Shown one piece after another: positions 1 to 6,918 of a DNA stretch of 8,805 nucleotides. The translations under genes and the position numbers were made by a program. The notes beneath the pieces are model-generated. The model was given only the letters and a program-made list of their open reading frames with translations. It was not told where the DNA came from and searched no databases. Numbering within the stretch: the first letter of the stretch is position 1; each line of letters begins with the position of its first letter. Origin of the DNA: Sulfitobacter sp. (lineage in GTDB: Bacteria; Pseudomonadota; Alphaproteobacteria; Rhodobacterales; Rhodobacteraceae); the NCBI GenBank assembly GCA_026421135.1, contig JAPKCR010000059.1, positions 1-8,805 on the forward strand, in the 5' to 3' direction.

Positions 1-981
1 GCCAAATTTGCGCGGGGCAGGGCCGTCTGACGCGGGACGCGCAGGCTTGGACTTGCCATATCCGGGCTTGGGTTTGCCGGGGATCGTCTTACCTGTCGCG
101 GTCTTTTCGCCGGGTTCTTTTGGCAGGCCGGGGCGACCGGGGCCGGGAACGCCGGGTTTGCGCGGCTTGCGCTTGACGATGTGGCTTGGCTTTTTCTTGA
201 CCGCGGTGCCTGTGTTGTCCTCGATTTCAAGGCCCAGCTGGTCGCGCACAACCTTGCGTTTTAATTCTTCGACTTCGCCGGGTTTCAATTCACCCAGTTG
301 AAACGGGCCATAGCTGGTACGGATCAGCCGGTTGACCGACAAATGTACCGCTTCCATAGCGCGGCGAATTTCACGGTTCTTGCCTTCGCGCAAACCGATT
401 GTCAGCCAGGCATTTGCCCCTTGCTGGCGGTCCAGTGTGACCGTCATGGGTTGGAAATCTTCGCCATCCACCGTGATGCCTTTGCGCAAGGGCTCAAGCA
501 CTTCTTCCGAGGGACGACCGTTCACGCGGACACGGTAGCGGCGCAACCAACCGTTCGAGGGCAGCTCAAGCTTGCGTTTGACCTCTCCGTCATTGGTCAG
601 CAGCAGCAACCCTTCGGAGTTCAAATCCAGCCGTCCCACGCTCATCACGCGGGGCATGTCTTCGGGCAGGTCATCAAAAATCGTGCCGCGGCCTTTTTCA
701 TCGCGGTTGGTCGTCACAAGGCCCGTGGGCTTGTGATACAACCACATGCGGGGCGGCTCGGGATCGCCTACAGGCTTGCCATCGACACTGATCTGATCGG
801 ACGACGTGACGTTCAACGCCGGGGAATCGATCTGGACGCCGTTGACGCGGACGCGCCCCGCTTCGATCATGCGTTCGGCTTCTCGACGGCTGGCAAGGCC
901 AGCGCGGGCCAGAACTTTGGCGATACGGTCACCGGCGGGTGTGCCGGGTTTGGGCGGCTGTGTGGGTTTATCTTGGCTCAT
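1..981 (-). CDS. rluB: 23S rRNA pseudouridine synthase RluB (3' end outside window)
   Basis: The gene reads leftward from an ATG at 979-981 and stays open for 327 codons to the window edge, so the C-terminus is missing. It encodes an RsuA/RluB-family pseudouridine synthase, which isomerises a uridine in helix 90 of 23S rRNA (U2605 in E. coli) in the cytoplasm. An S4 RNA-binding domain lies at about residues 15-60 (RIAKVLARAGLASRREAE). The catalytic motif GRLDLNSEGLLLLTNDG carries the expected aspartate, D119. The HKPTGLVTT segment and the GLREGKNREIRR motif are also typical. From about residue 262 the protein becomes a low-complexity tail rich in Lys, Pro, Gly and Arg, likely disordered and RNA-binding, as seen in many alphaproteobacterial RluB proteins. 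A loose Shine-Dalgarno (AAGG) sits about 13 bases upstream of the ATG. The gene is divergent from tadA across 63 bp. Family assignment is secure; the exact target uridine is inferred from family. Confidence 0.95.
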   Translation of the reverse strand, partial: MSQDKPTQPPKPGTPAGDRIAKVLARAGLASRREAERMIEAGRVRVNGVQIDSPALNVTSSDQISVDGKPVGDPEPPRMWLYHKPTGLVTTNRDEKGRGTIFDDLPEDMPRVMSVGRLDLNSEGLLLLTNDGEVKRKLELPSNGWLRRYRVRVNGRPSEEVLEPLRKGITVDGEDFQPMTVTLDRQQGANAWLTIGLREGKNREIRRAMEAVHLSVNRLIRTSYGPFQLGELKPGEVEELKRKVVRDQLGLEIEDNTGTAVKKKPSHIVKRKPRKPGVPGPGRPGLPKEPGEKTATGKTIPGKPKPGYGKSKPARPASDGPAPRKFG

Positions 982-1044
982 AATTCAGCGCTTACCTTGT
1001 TTCACGCCCTTGCGAAAGACCTGCATTTGCGGCCAAGTGCACAG

Positions 1045-1500
1045 ATGGCCTTTACCTCATATATGTCTGCCGCTTTGGATCAAGCCCGCGCCGCCGCCCT
1101 GCGCGGCGAGGTGCCGGTGGGGGCCGTGGTCGTTGGACCGCAAGGTCAGATCGTGGCGGCGGCGGGCAACAGAACCCGCGAATTGAATGACCCCACGGCC
1201 CATGCCGAGATTCTTGCGATCCGCGCCGCCTGTATCGCGGCCGGATCGGAACGGCTGGGGGATCACGCGCTTTATGTAACGCTGGAACCTTGCGCGATGT
1301 GTGCTGGTGCAATTTCCGTAGCGCGAATTGCGCGGCTGTATTATGGGGCCAGCGACCCCAAATCAGGCGGCGTCGCACAAGGGGCACGGGTGTTTAGCCA
1401 CCCGCAATGCCACCATGTCCCTGAAATCTATGATGGCATAGCAGCCCAAGAGGCCGAATCCGTTCTGAAAGTTTTTTTCGCTGAAAAAAGAAAAGGATAG
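1045..1500 (+). CDS. tadA: tRNA-specific adenosine deaminase TadA
   Basis: This 151-residue protein deaminates adenosine 34 to inosine in the anticodon of tRNA-Arg(ACG), letting one tRNA read several codons; the gene is usually essential. The zinc/proton-relay motif HAE (H53, E55) and the PCAMC motif (C83, C86) are both intact, as is the GEVPVGAVVV strand near the N-terminus. Length fits the family (about 150 residues). The reading frame stays open upstream to 298, but those codons lie antisense to rluB, so the start is placed at the ATG at 1045, which gives the expected N-terminus (MAFTSYMSAALDQARAAA). No good Shine-Dalgarno precedes it; an ATG at 1063 is a less likely alternative. The 3' end holds a T7 run and an A6 run able to form a small hairpin (1473-1489), and the ribosome-binding site of the next gene lies within its last codons. 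Confidence 0.95.
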   Translation: MAFTSYMSAALDQARAAALRGEVPVGAVVVGPQGQIVAAAGNRTRELNDPTAHAEILAIRAACIAAGSERLGDHALYVTLEPCAMCAGAISVARIARLYYGASDPKSGGVAQGARVFSHPQCHHVPEIYDGIAAQEAESVLKVFFAEKRKG

Positions 1501-1503
1501 CAA

Positions 1504-2124
1504 ATGGCCAGTCGAGACGAGTTAAGCCTTTTCGTGCGCGATGCGCTGGTTGCAGGCAAAAGCCGCCCCGATATTACCGCAGCGCTGATCAATGCCGGCT
1601 GGAGCGAGAGCGAAATCAAAGACGTGTTGGGGGCATGGGCCGAAACGGCATTTACGCCACCCGTGCCGCGCCCCGTGCAAACGGTTTCTGCGCGCGATTT
1701 TTTTATCTATGCGTTGACGTTCGGGGTGTTGTTGATCGGTGCCATCAATCTGGTGATCGTGCTGCAAGTCCTTGTCGATATGCTGTTTGAGGATGACAAC
1801 TATGCGGCCGTCGAGCGGATTCGTTTTGGCGTTTCGGTTCTGATCGTAACGGCCCCACTGTATCTGTGGTTAACCGTGCGCGAGCGCCGCAAATTAGTTC
1901 GCGACCCCGCGCTGTGCCGGTCCGCCATCCGCAAGTGGCTGACCTATATCGCGCTGTTGCTGGCTTCTGTGACCTTGTTGGGTGATCTGATCGCGACAAT
2001 CTACGCCTTTCTGACGGGGGATTTTACCCTGCAATTTCTCCTCAAGGCTGTGATTGTCGGCCTAGTCGCTGGCGGGATATTCTTGTTTTACTACAACATG
2101 ATAAGACAAGGTGAGCCTGAATGA
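1504..2124 (+). CDS. DUF5671 domain-containing membrane protein
   Basis: A 206-residue protein of unknown function. The first 45 residues form a soluble, UBA-like helical segment (aromatic 'AGWSESEIKDVL' pattern around 31-42). A Pro-rich linker (51-60) follows, then the DUF5671 membrane region with four likely transmembrane helices at about 66-95, 106-125, 143-171 and 176-198. A basic loop (RERRKLVRDP, 126-135) between helices 2 and 3 suggests a cytoplasmic face there. The start is supported by AAAGGA (1492-1497) six bases upstream. The gene begins three bases after the tadA stop and in the same frame, so the two are almost certainly co-transcribed. This adjacency probably reflects operon packing and need not mean a shared function. 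I recognise the domain but know no biochemical role for it. Confidence 0.85.
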   Translation: MASRDELSLFVRDALVAGKSRPDITAALINAGWSESEIKDVLGAWAETAFTPPVPRPVQTVSARDFFIYALTFGVLLIGAINLVIVLQVLVDMLFEDDNYAAVERIRFGVSVLIVTAPLYLWLTVRERRKLVRDPALCRSAIRKWLTYIALLLASVTLLGDLIATIYAFLTGDFTLQFLLKAVIVGLVAGGIFLFYYNMIRQGEPE

Positions 2125-2186
2125 ATCGCCTATTATTAATTGGCTCTTGCTTGACAATCGGATTCGCATGGTGGGCCGCCAGATAG
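2121..2186 (+). CDS. possible 21-residue hydrophobic peptide, coupled to the DUF5671 gene
   Basis: An ATG at 2121 overlaps the stop of the upstream gene in the ATGA arrangement typical of translational coupling. The frame encodes 21 residues, MNRLLLIGSCLTIGFAWWAAR, ending at TAG 2184-2186. The composition (one basic residue, a 16-residue hydrophobic core, two Trp, a terminal Arg) would suit a single membrane-spanning peptide. It lies wholly in the gap before the convergent UPF0173 gene. It could equally be a chance frame, or the remnant of a longer gene cut short. No independent Shine-Dalgarno is needed if coupled. Confidence is low because the length is small and conservation is unknown. Confidence 0.35.
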   Translation: MNRLLLIGSCLTIGFAWWAAR

Positions 2187-2200
2187 GTGCGGATTAAGGA

Positions 2201-2893
2201 CTAAATCTTGATAGGTTGCATGACTTCTGGTTCGATCACATCCACACTCGGAAGTCCTGCGATCAGGGCCTCGGCAGACTGTTCAAGTGCGCCGAACGTC
2301 CGATAGTGACAAGGGATTACAGTTTTGAAATCAAAGTATTTCTTGGCAGCATAGGCCGCCTGCGCCATGTCCATCGTATAGAACCCGCCTGCACTTAGGA
2401 TGCCGATATCAGGTTTGTGGTAATCGCCCATCCATTCCATATCCGCCATAATCCCGGTGTCGCCCGAGACATAGATCGTGTGGCCTTCGCCTGAGATCAT
2501 AAAACCGGTTTCAGCCCCCATGTAGATCGGCCCGTTGTCGCCCTCGACCGAGGAGGAATGCGACGCAGGGACCATCGTCACGGCAACCTTGCCGCATTTA
2601 ATCGTGCCACCCTTGTTGAAGCCCGTCGTGTTTTCGACGCCTTGTGCTCCAAAATATCCCATCAGCTCGACCATTCCTGCCACAGGTGCACCGGTCTTTT
2701 GCGCAACCATCTTGAGATCTTGAGTGTGATCGAAATGGCCATGTGTCACCAAAATTTGCGTGACCCCAGTAAGTGCTGCCGCGTGGTGTTCTTCGTCCAG
2801 CATCGGGTTACCAGTAAGCCAGGGGTCGATCAGGATCACTTGATCTTCAAGTTCTATGCGAAAGCTGCCGTGGCCGAGCCAAACGATATTCAT
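2201..2893 (-). CDS. UPF0173 metal-dependent hydrolase (metallo-beta-lactamase fold)
   Basis: A 230-residue protein, the usual length of the UPF0173/YtkL family. The metal-binding motif THGHFDH (H51, H53, D55, H56) is intact. Further likely ligands are H112 (ASHSS), D145 (SGDTG) and H196 (IPCHYRTF), so a two-metal active site like that of other metallo-beta-lactamase-fold hydrolases is expected. The N-terminus (MNIVWLGHGSFRIE) matches the family and there is no signal peptide, so the enzyme should be cytoplasmic. Its substrate is not known. The start is supported by AAAGGA (complement of 2901-2906) seven bases upstream. The gene converges with the DUF5671 gene and is divergent from gatC. Family is secure; no pathway can be inferred from the neighbours. 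Confidence 0.92.
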   Translation of the reverse strand: MNIVWLGHGSFRIELEDQVILIDPWLTGNPMLDEEHHAAALTGVTQILVTHGHFDHTQDLKMVAQKTGAPVAGMVELMGYFGAQGVENTTGFNKGGTIKCGKVAVTMVPASHSSSVEGDNGPIYMGAETGFMISGEGHTIYVSGDTGIMADMEWMGDYHKPDIGILSAGGFYTMDMAQAAYAAKKYFDFKTVIPCHYRTFGALEQSAEALIAGLPSVDVIEPEVMQPIKI

Positions 2894-2943
2894 GTGTCAT
2901 TCCTTTGTTCCATTAACGAGAGTTTAGCGTGTGTTGCCGCTTT

Positions 2944-2981
2944 GGGGAGCCTCCGGCAGGAGTTTATTTGGCAAAATGAAG
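2944..2981. repeat. hairpin-bearing intergenic element, Rhodobacterales-type
   Basis: Between the divergent UPF0173 and gatC genes lies a stretch containing GCCTCCGGCAGGAG, a short stem (CTCC/GGAG, loop GGCA), followed by TTTATTTGGCAAAATGAAG. I remember very similar elements (a CTCC-GG-GGAG hairpin, then TATTT, then an A-rich 'GATGAAG'-like end) scattered between genes in Rhodobacteraceae genomes. That comparison is from memory and was not searched. It resembles a weak terminator on the plus strand, but no plus-strand gene ends here. Confidence 0.4.
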
Positions 2982-3022
2982 CTAAGGGGGCCCCGATTGG
3001 GCCAATGACGGCCTGCCCAGAC

Positions 3023-3051
3023 TTGCAGGGGGCTGCGGGGGGCGGTAAACG
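3023..3051 (+). promoter_or_regulatory. candidate promoter for gatCA
   Basis: TTGCAG (3023-3028) and TAAACG (3046-3051) are 17 bases apart, which fits a housekeeping sigma-70-type layout, although each box matches consensus at only three positions. A start around 3058 would leave a leader of about 20 bases holding the gatC ribosome-binding site. Confidence 0.3.
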
Positions 3052-3076
3052 GCAGTCAAAGAGATAAGGAGCGCCC

Positions 3077-3364
3077 ATGTCCATTGACGAGACCACCGCC
3101 GCACGGGTGGCCAAACTGGCCCGTATCAAGGTTGAACCAGACGCGTTGCCTGCGCTGGCACAGGAATTCAACAACATCTTAGGGTTCATTGAGCAACTGA
3201 ACGAAGTTGACGTCGAGGGCATCGAACCGATGACGTCCGTGACGCCTCAGGTGTTGAAGCGGCGCGATGATGTGGTGCGCGACGGCGATCAGCAGGCCAA
3301 AGTTTTGGCCAATGCGCCAGACGCGCGCGAAGGATTTTTTGCGGTTCCGAAGGTGGTTGAATAA
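3077..3364 (+). CDS. gatC: Asp-tRNA(Asn)/Glu-tRNA(Gln) amidotransferase subunit C
   Basis: A 95-residue protein, the normal GatC length. GatC is the small subunit of the GatCAB complex that converts Glu-tRNA(Gln) to Gln-tRNA(Gln), and in some bacteria Asp-tRNA(Asn) to Asn-tRNA(Asn); it wraps around GatA and stabilises the GatA-GatB interface. The family pattern is clear: an N-terminal helix ([16 protein letters not shown]), the [22 protein letters not shown] segment, and a C-terminal tail with 'LRDD'-like RRDDVV and a final [10 protein letters not shown] strong AAGGAG (3066-3071) lies five bases before the ATG. Its stop overlaps the gatA start by one base (TAATG), so translation of the two is coupled and subunits A and C should be made in similar amounts. 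Confidence 0.95.
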   Translation: MSIDETTAARVAKLARIKVEPDALPALAQEFNNILGFIEQLNEVDVEGIEPMTSVTPQVLKRRDDVVRDGDQQAKVLANAPDAREGFFAVPKVVE

Positions 3365-4851
3365 TGGCTGATTTAAACAAACTGGGCCTTGCCGACGCAC
3401 GCGATGCGTTGCGAAAAGGTGATGTATCGTCGGTCGAACTAACAAACGCATGTTTGACGGCTATCGAAGGTGCGGGCGCGTTGAACGCATTTGTTCACCA
3501 CACGGCCGATCTGGCCGCTGATCAAGCCAAGGCTGCGGATGCCCGGATCAAGGCGGGCGACGCGCCTGCCATGTGCGGTCTGCCGATCGGCATCAAGGAT
3601 TTGTTCTGCACCAAGGGCGTGCCATCGCAGGCCGGGTCGCGCATCTTGCAGGGCTTCCTGCCTGAGTATGAAAGCACCGTTTCACAGAACCTGTTTGATG
3701 CCGGCGCTGTGATGCTGGGCAAGCTGAACATGGACGAATTTGCCATGGGGTCGTCGAACGAGACATCCGTTTATGGCAATGCGGTCAACCCTTGGCGGCG
3801 TGCCGGCGATGAAGCACCGCTGACACCGGGAGGGTCCTCTGGTGGGTCCGCTGCTGCGGTTGCCGCGGATTTGTGTCTGGCAGCCACAGGTACCGACACG
3901 GGCGGATCCATTCGCCAACCTGCAGCCTTTACGGGCACTGTAGGGATCAAACCAACATACGGTCGCTGTTCGCGTTGGGGTGTTGTGGCGTTCGCGTCCT
4001 CGCTGGATCAAGCGGGCCCGATGACCAAAACCGTGCGCGATGCGGCGATCATGCTTGGCGCGATGGCTGGTTATGACCCCAAAGATAGCACTTCGGCTGA
4101 ACTGGCTGTGCCTGACTTTGAAGCGGCGCTGACTGGCGACATCCGTGGTAAAAAGATTGGCATCCCGCGTGAGTACCACATGGACGGCATGCCCGAAGAG
4201 ATCGAAACGCTGTGGCAAAACGGCATTGCAATGATGCGCGATGCAGGGGCCGAGATCGTTGATATTTCGCTGCCGCATACGAAGTATGCGCTGCCAGCCT
4301 ATTATGTGATTGCCCCAGCCGAGGCATCTTCGAACCTGGCGCGTTATGATGGTGTGCGATATGGTCACCGGGCCAAGTTGGATCACGGCGATGGCATCAC
4401 CGAAATGTACGAAAAAACCCGCGCCGAAGGGTTTGGCCCCGAGGTCCAGCGCCGCGTAATGATCGGGACATATGTGCTAAGTGCCGGTTTTTACGACGCT
4501 TATTATAACCGTGCCCGCAAGGTACGCACTCTGATCAAGAAGGACTTTGAAGATGTGTTCGCTGCTGGTGTCGATAGTATTTTGACGCCTGCGACCCCTT
4601 CGGCGGCCTTTGGCTTGGGTGAAATGACAGATGCGGATCCTGTCGCGATGTATCTGAATGACGTCTTTACCGTGACGGTCAATCTTGCCGGTCTGCCTGG
4701 TATCGCCCTACCAACAGGCACCAGTTCGCAAGGGTTGCCATTGGGTCTACAGTTGATCGGACGCCCGTGGGAAGAGGCCGATCTGCTGTCTACCGCCTAT
4801 GCGCTTGAGAAGGCAGCGGGGTTTGTAGCCAAACCTCAACAATGGTGGTAA
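3364..4851 (+). CDS. gatA: Asp-tRNA(Asn)/Glu-tRNA(Gln) amidotransferase subunit A
   Basis: A 495-residue amidase-signature enzyme. GatA hydrolyses glutamine and passes ammonia through a channel to GatB, where the mischarged tRNA is amidated. The Ser-cisSer-Lys triad is visible: K78 in PIGIKDLF, S158 in PGGSSGGS and S182 in [12 protein letters not shown], with the 24-residue spacing between the two serines that is normal for GatA. The conserved [11 protein letters not shown] and the C-terminal GLPGIALP...[10 protein letters not shown] segments are also present, and length is typical. The start overlaps the gatC stop by one base. gatB does not follow here and must lie elsewhere in the genome, a common situation in bacteria. 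Substrate range (Gln only, or Gln and Asn) cannot be decided from this window. Confidence 0.97.
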   Translation: MADLNKLGLADARDALRKGDVSSVELTNACLTAIEGAGALNAFVHHTADLAADQAKAADARIKAGDAPAMCGLPIGIKDLFCTKGVPSQAGSRILQGFLPEYESTVSQNLFDAGAVMLGKLNMDEFAMGSSNETSVYGNAVNPWRRAGDEAPLTPGGSSGGSAAAVAADLCLAATGTDTGGSIRQPAAFTGTVGIKPTYGRCSRWGVVAFASSLDQAGPMTKTVRDAAIMLGAMAGYDPKDSTSAELAVPDFEAALTGDIRGKKIGIPREYHMDGMPEEIETLWQNGIAMMRDAGAEIVDISLPHTKYALPAYYVIAPAEASSNLARYDGVRYGHRAKLDHGDGITEMYEKTRAEGFGPEVQRRVMIGTYVLSAGFYDAYYNRARKVRTLIKKDFEDVFAAGVDSILTPATPSAAFGLGEMTDADPVAMYLNDVFTVTVNLAGLPGIALPTGTSSQGLPLGLQLIGRPWEEADLLSTAYALEKAAGFVAKPQQWW

Positions 4852-4889
4852 AAGGCCGGCAACTAAGCAGTCAATAAAAAGCAGAGCTA

Positions 4890-5633
4890 ATGATTAAACC
4901 AATTTCGCTTGTTACAGTCTTGGGCATGGCCTTATCGGCGTGCCAACCTGCAATACCGGATAGCGGTCGCGGGGCAGGGTTTGATTCATTTCAGACGCAG
5001 CAAAGCCGACGTGACGCGGCCTTGGCCACAACGAGTCAGGCCGCAATGCCTGCACCGTCCGCTGTAAATGCAACGACGCTGAATGCCGTGGATGACGGGT
5101 CTGCTGCTTCAACTGCGGCAGAAACGGCACGCGTGCTTGATGCGACGCGCCCGGGTGGTCTTGGCAACGACGCAATGACCAACTCTGGCGTTGAGCCGCT
5201 GAACGCCAGCCCTGCAAACGCAGCGCCTCCGGTTCTAAATACCGAAGGGATTTCTCAAGAAAACAACTTTGACGCAGTCGCTGGCGAACGCAGCATCGAA
5301 GGCGATGCTGCACGGATCGCGGCGAACCGTGCACAATACCGCGTTGTCCAGCCAGAAGCGTTGCCAGACCGCAGCGATGCGGGCCCCAATATCGTGTCCT
5401 ATGCGTTGCAGAACAAGCATAGCGTCGGTACCTCGATTTATACCCGCCGTGGGTTTAACAAGGAACGCAAATTTGTGCGCGCCTGTGCAGAATATAGCCA
5501 CCCAGATCAGGCACAAATCGCGTTTCTAAGCGCAGGTGGCCCTGAACGGGACCGCGCGGGAATGGATCCGGATGGTGACGGCTATGCCTGCAGCTGGGAT
5601 CCTTCGCCCTACCGGCGGGCCTTGCAAGGGTAA
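4890..5633 (+). CDS. Excalibur-like lipoprotein
   Basis: A 247-residue protein starting with a lipoprotein signal peptide: a Lys at position 3, a hydrophobic core, then the lipobox LSAC with the lipidated cysteine at C18. Residue Q19 after the cysteine suggests sorting to the outer membrane by the usual +2 rule. Residues about 25-150 are a low-complexity, Ala/Thr/Asn/Ser-rich stretch, probably a disordered spacer. The C-terminal part (about 195-243) resembles the Excalibur calcium-binding domain: paired cysteines C199 and C234 and an acidic loop DPDGDG (226-231) followed by YAC, close to the DxDxDG...C pattern of that family. Calcium binding is inferred from this motif only. The gene begins 38 bases after gatA with a weak Shine-Dalgarno, and the amidase gene follows within 11 bases, so a shared transcript is likely. 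Confidence 0.75.
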   Translation: MIKPISLVTVLGMALSACQPAIPDSGRGAGFDSFQTQQSRRDAALATTSQAAMPAPSAVNATTLNAVDDGSAASTAAETARVLDATRPGGLGNDAMTNSGVEPLNASPANAAPPVLNTEGISQENNFDAVAGERSIEGDAARIAANRAQYRVVQPEALPDRSDAGPNIVSYALQNKHSVGTSIYTRRGFNKERKFVRACAEYSHPDQAQIAFLSAGGPERDRAGMDPDGDGYACSWDPSPYRRALQG

Positions 5634-5643
5634 GACACCTAAG

Positions 5644-6315
5644 GTGACGGAAATCATCAGACACCTCTCACCAAATCAAGGGCCGCGCCGGGATGGGCTG
5701 CGGCCCTCGCTCGTTGTAATCCACTATACCGCTATGCAAAATGCCGCAGATGCGCTGGAACGGCTTTGTGATCCCGCAGCCGAGGTGTCGGCCCACTATC
5801 TGATCTCTGGGCAGGGCGACATCATCCTGATGGTAGAAGAAGACCAACGCGCATGGCACGCGGGGCAGGGCGAATGGGCGGGGCAGGATGACGTTAATTC
5901 TCGCTCCATCGGCATCGAACTGGACAACATGGGCACACATCCGTTCTCAGAACCGCAAATGTTTGCGCTCGAGCGCCTGCTGCGGGGCATATTGGACCGA
6001 TGGGACATTCAGCCTGAAGGCGTCATCGGTCATTCGGATATGGCACCCGGGCGCAAAACGGATCCCGGACCGCGTTTTGACTGGGCACGCCTTTCCAAAC
6101 AAGGGCTTGCGGGGGCAGGAAAGGCGCGAGATATGCCTAAACCCCCTTGCCCAGAAACCTTCACGGAACATGCGAAAAATGCAGGTTTTACTGCAGACGT
6201 ACCGTTTGAGACGCTACTCGCCGCCACACGCCTGCGCTTTGCCCCGTGGCGCTCTGGCCCGCTTTGCGCACAGGACATGACTTTTTGCCACGCCCCTGCT
6301 TCCAAATGGAAATAA
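5644..6315 (+). CDS. N-acetylmuramoyl-L-alanine amidase, AmpD/AmiD type
   Basis: An Amidase_2-domain enzyme that cuts the bond between N-acetylmuramic acid and L-alanine in peptidoglycan or its fragments. With the GTG start at 5644 it has 223 residues. Expected zinc ligands are H27 (VVIHYTAM), H130 (VIGHSDMAPGRK) and D140 (KTDPGP); E92 in SIGIELDN is the likely catalytic glutamate. The tail after about residue 150 (around FTEHAKNAGFTADVPFETLLAATRLRFAP) looks like the helical peptidoglycan-binding domain found behind AmiD-type amidases. No signal peptide is seen, which favours a cytoplasmic, AmpD-like role in recycling. The open frame continues upstream into the lipoprotein gene, but earlier ATGs (from 5536) would overlap that gene's 3' end and add residues foreign to the family. 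AAGGG lies 12 bases before the GTG, a weak but usable site. Confidence 0.85.
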   Translation: MTEIIRHLSPNQGPRRDGLRPSLVVIHYTAMQNAADALERLCDPAAEVSAHYLISGQGDIILMVEEDQRAWHAGQGEWAGQDDVNSRSIGIELDNMGTHPFSEPQMFALERLLRGILDRWDIQPEGVIGHSDMAPGRKTDPGPRFDWARLSKQGLAGAGKARDMPKPPCPETFTEHAKNAGFTADVPFETLLAATRLRFAPWRSGPLCAQDMTFCHAPASKWK

Positions 6316-6349
6316 ATCCTCGCCGAAAGCATCCACACCTCGAAACTCA

Positions 6350-6379
6350 TTGACCCCGCATAAAATAAAACGCTAGGCG
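6350..6379 (+). promoter_or_regulatory. candidate rnpB promoter
   Basis: TTGACC (6350-6355) is a good -35 box. The matching -10 position, 18 bases on, reads TAGGCG (6374-6379), a poor match to TATAAT, but weakly matching -10 boxes occur at stable-RNA promoters in this group. The spacing puts the start at about 6384-6386, just where the RNase P RNA begins. Confidence 0.4.
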
Positions 6380-6383
6380 TGCA

Positions 6384-6799
<416 letters not shown>

Positions 6800-6802
6800 C
6801 TT

Positions 6803-6826
6803 TTCCGGCCCCGATCGGAATTTTTT
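6803..6826 (+). terminator. candidate rnpB terminator
   Basis: TTCCG (6803-6807) pairs with CGGAA (6816-6820) around an eight-base loop, followed directly by six T residues (6821-6826). The stem is short, and a competing hairpin shares its right arm (6816-6836), so this is a moderate call. Confidence 0.45.
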
Positions 6827-6859
6827 GAAAATTCCGCTACGGAAAATTCGAATTTTCCG
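6816..6859. repeat. two adjacent A/T-rich palindromes between rnpB and rpmG
   Basis: The first palindrome is CGGAATTTT-TTG-AAAATTCCG (6816-6836), a perfect nine-base stem. The second is CGGAAAATTCGAATTTTCCG (6840-6859), a perfect 20-base palindrome centred on TTCGAA. Three bases separate them. They may act as termination hairpins after rnpB, as a protein-binding site upstream of the rpmG promoter, or be copies of a dispersed repeat. Confidence 0.6.
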
Positions 6860-6890
6860 GCTCCTTTCCGCAAAGGTGGGGAAATAGCGG

Positions 6891-6918
6891 TTGACTCGGG
6901 GGCTGGCGTGACTAGAAC
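6891..6918 (+). promoter_or_regulatory. candidate rpmG promoter
   Basis: TTGACT (6891-6896) and TAGAAC (6913-6918) are separated by 16 bases, matching sigma-70-type boxes at five and four positions. Transcription would start near 6925, giving rpmG a leader of about 60 bases. Confidence 0.55.

Noticed and set aside
2161..2194. ATTCGCA/TGCGGAT inverted repeat in the gap before the UPF0173 gene
   Set aside because: The stem has a G-T pair and a 19-base loop with no T run, so terminator function is not supported.
2558..3067. Plus-strand open frame of 169 codons over the UPF0173 gene and gatC upstream region
   Set aside because: It is antisense to the UPF0173 gene for most of its length and has no motif; the remainder is intergenic.
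3682..4386. Open frame of 234 codons on the minus strand
   Set aside because: It lies wholly antisense to gatA, which has full-length family homology and an intact catalytic triad; the shadow protein has no recognisable motif.
3364..4851. Suspicion that absence of gatB next to gatCA marks a broken operon
   Set aside because: gatC and gatA are intact and coupled, and gatB is commonly encoded elsewhere in bacterial genomes, so no disruption is implied.
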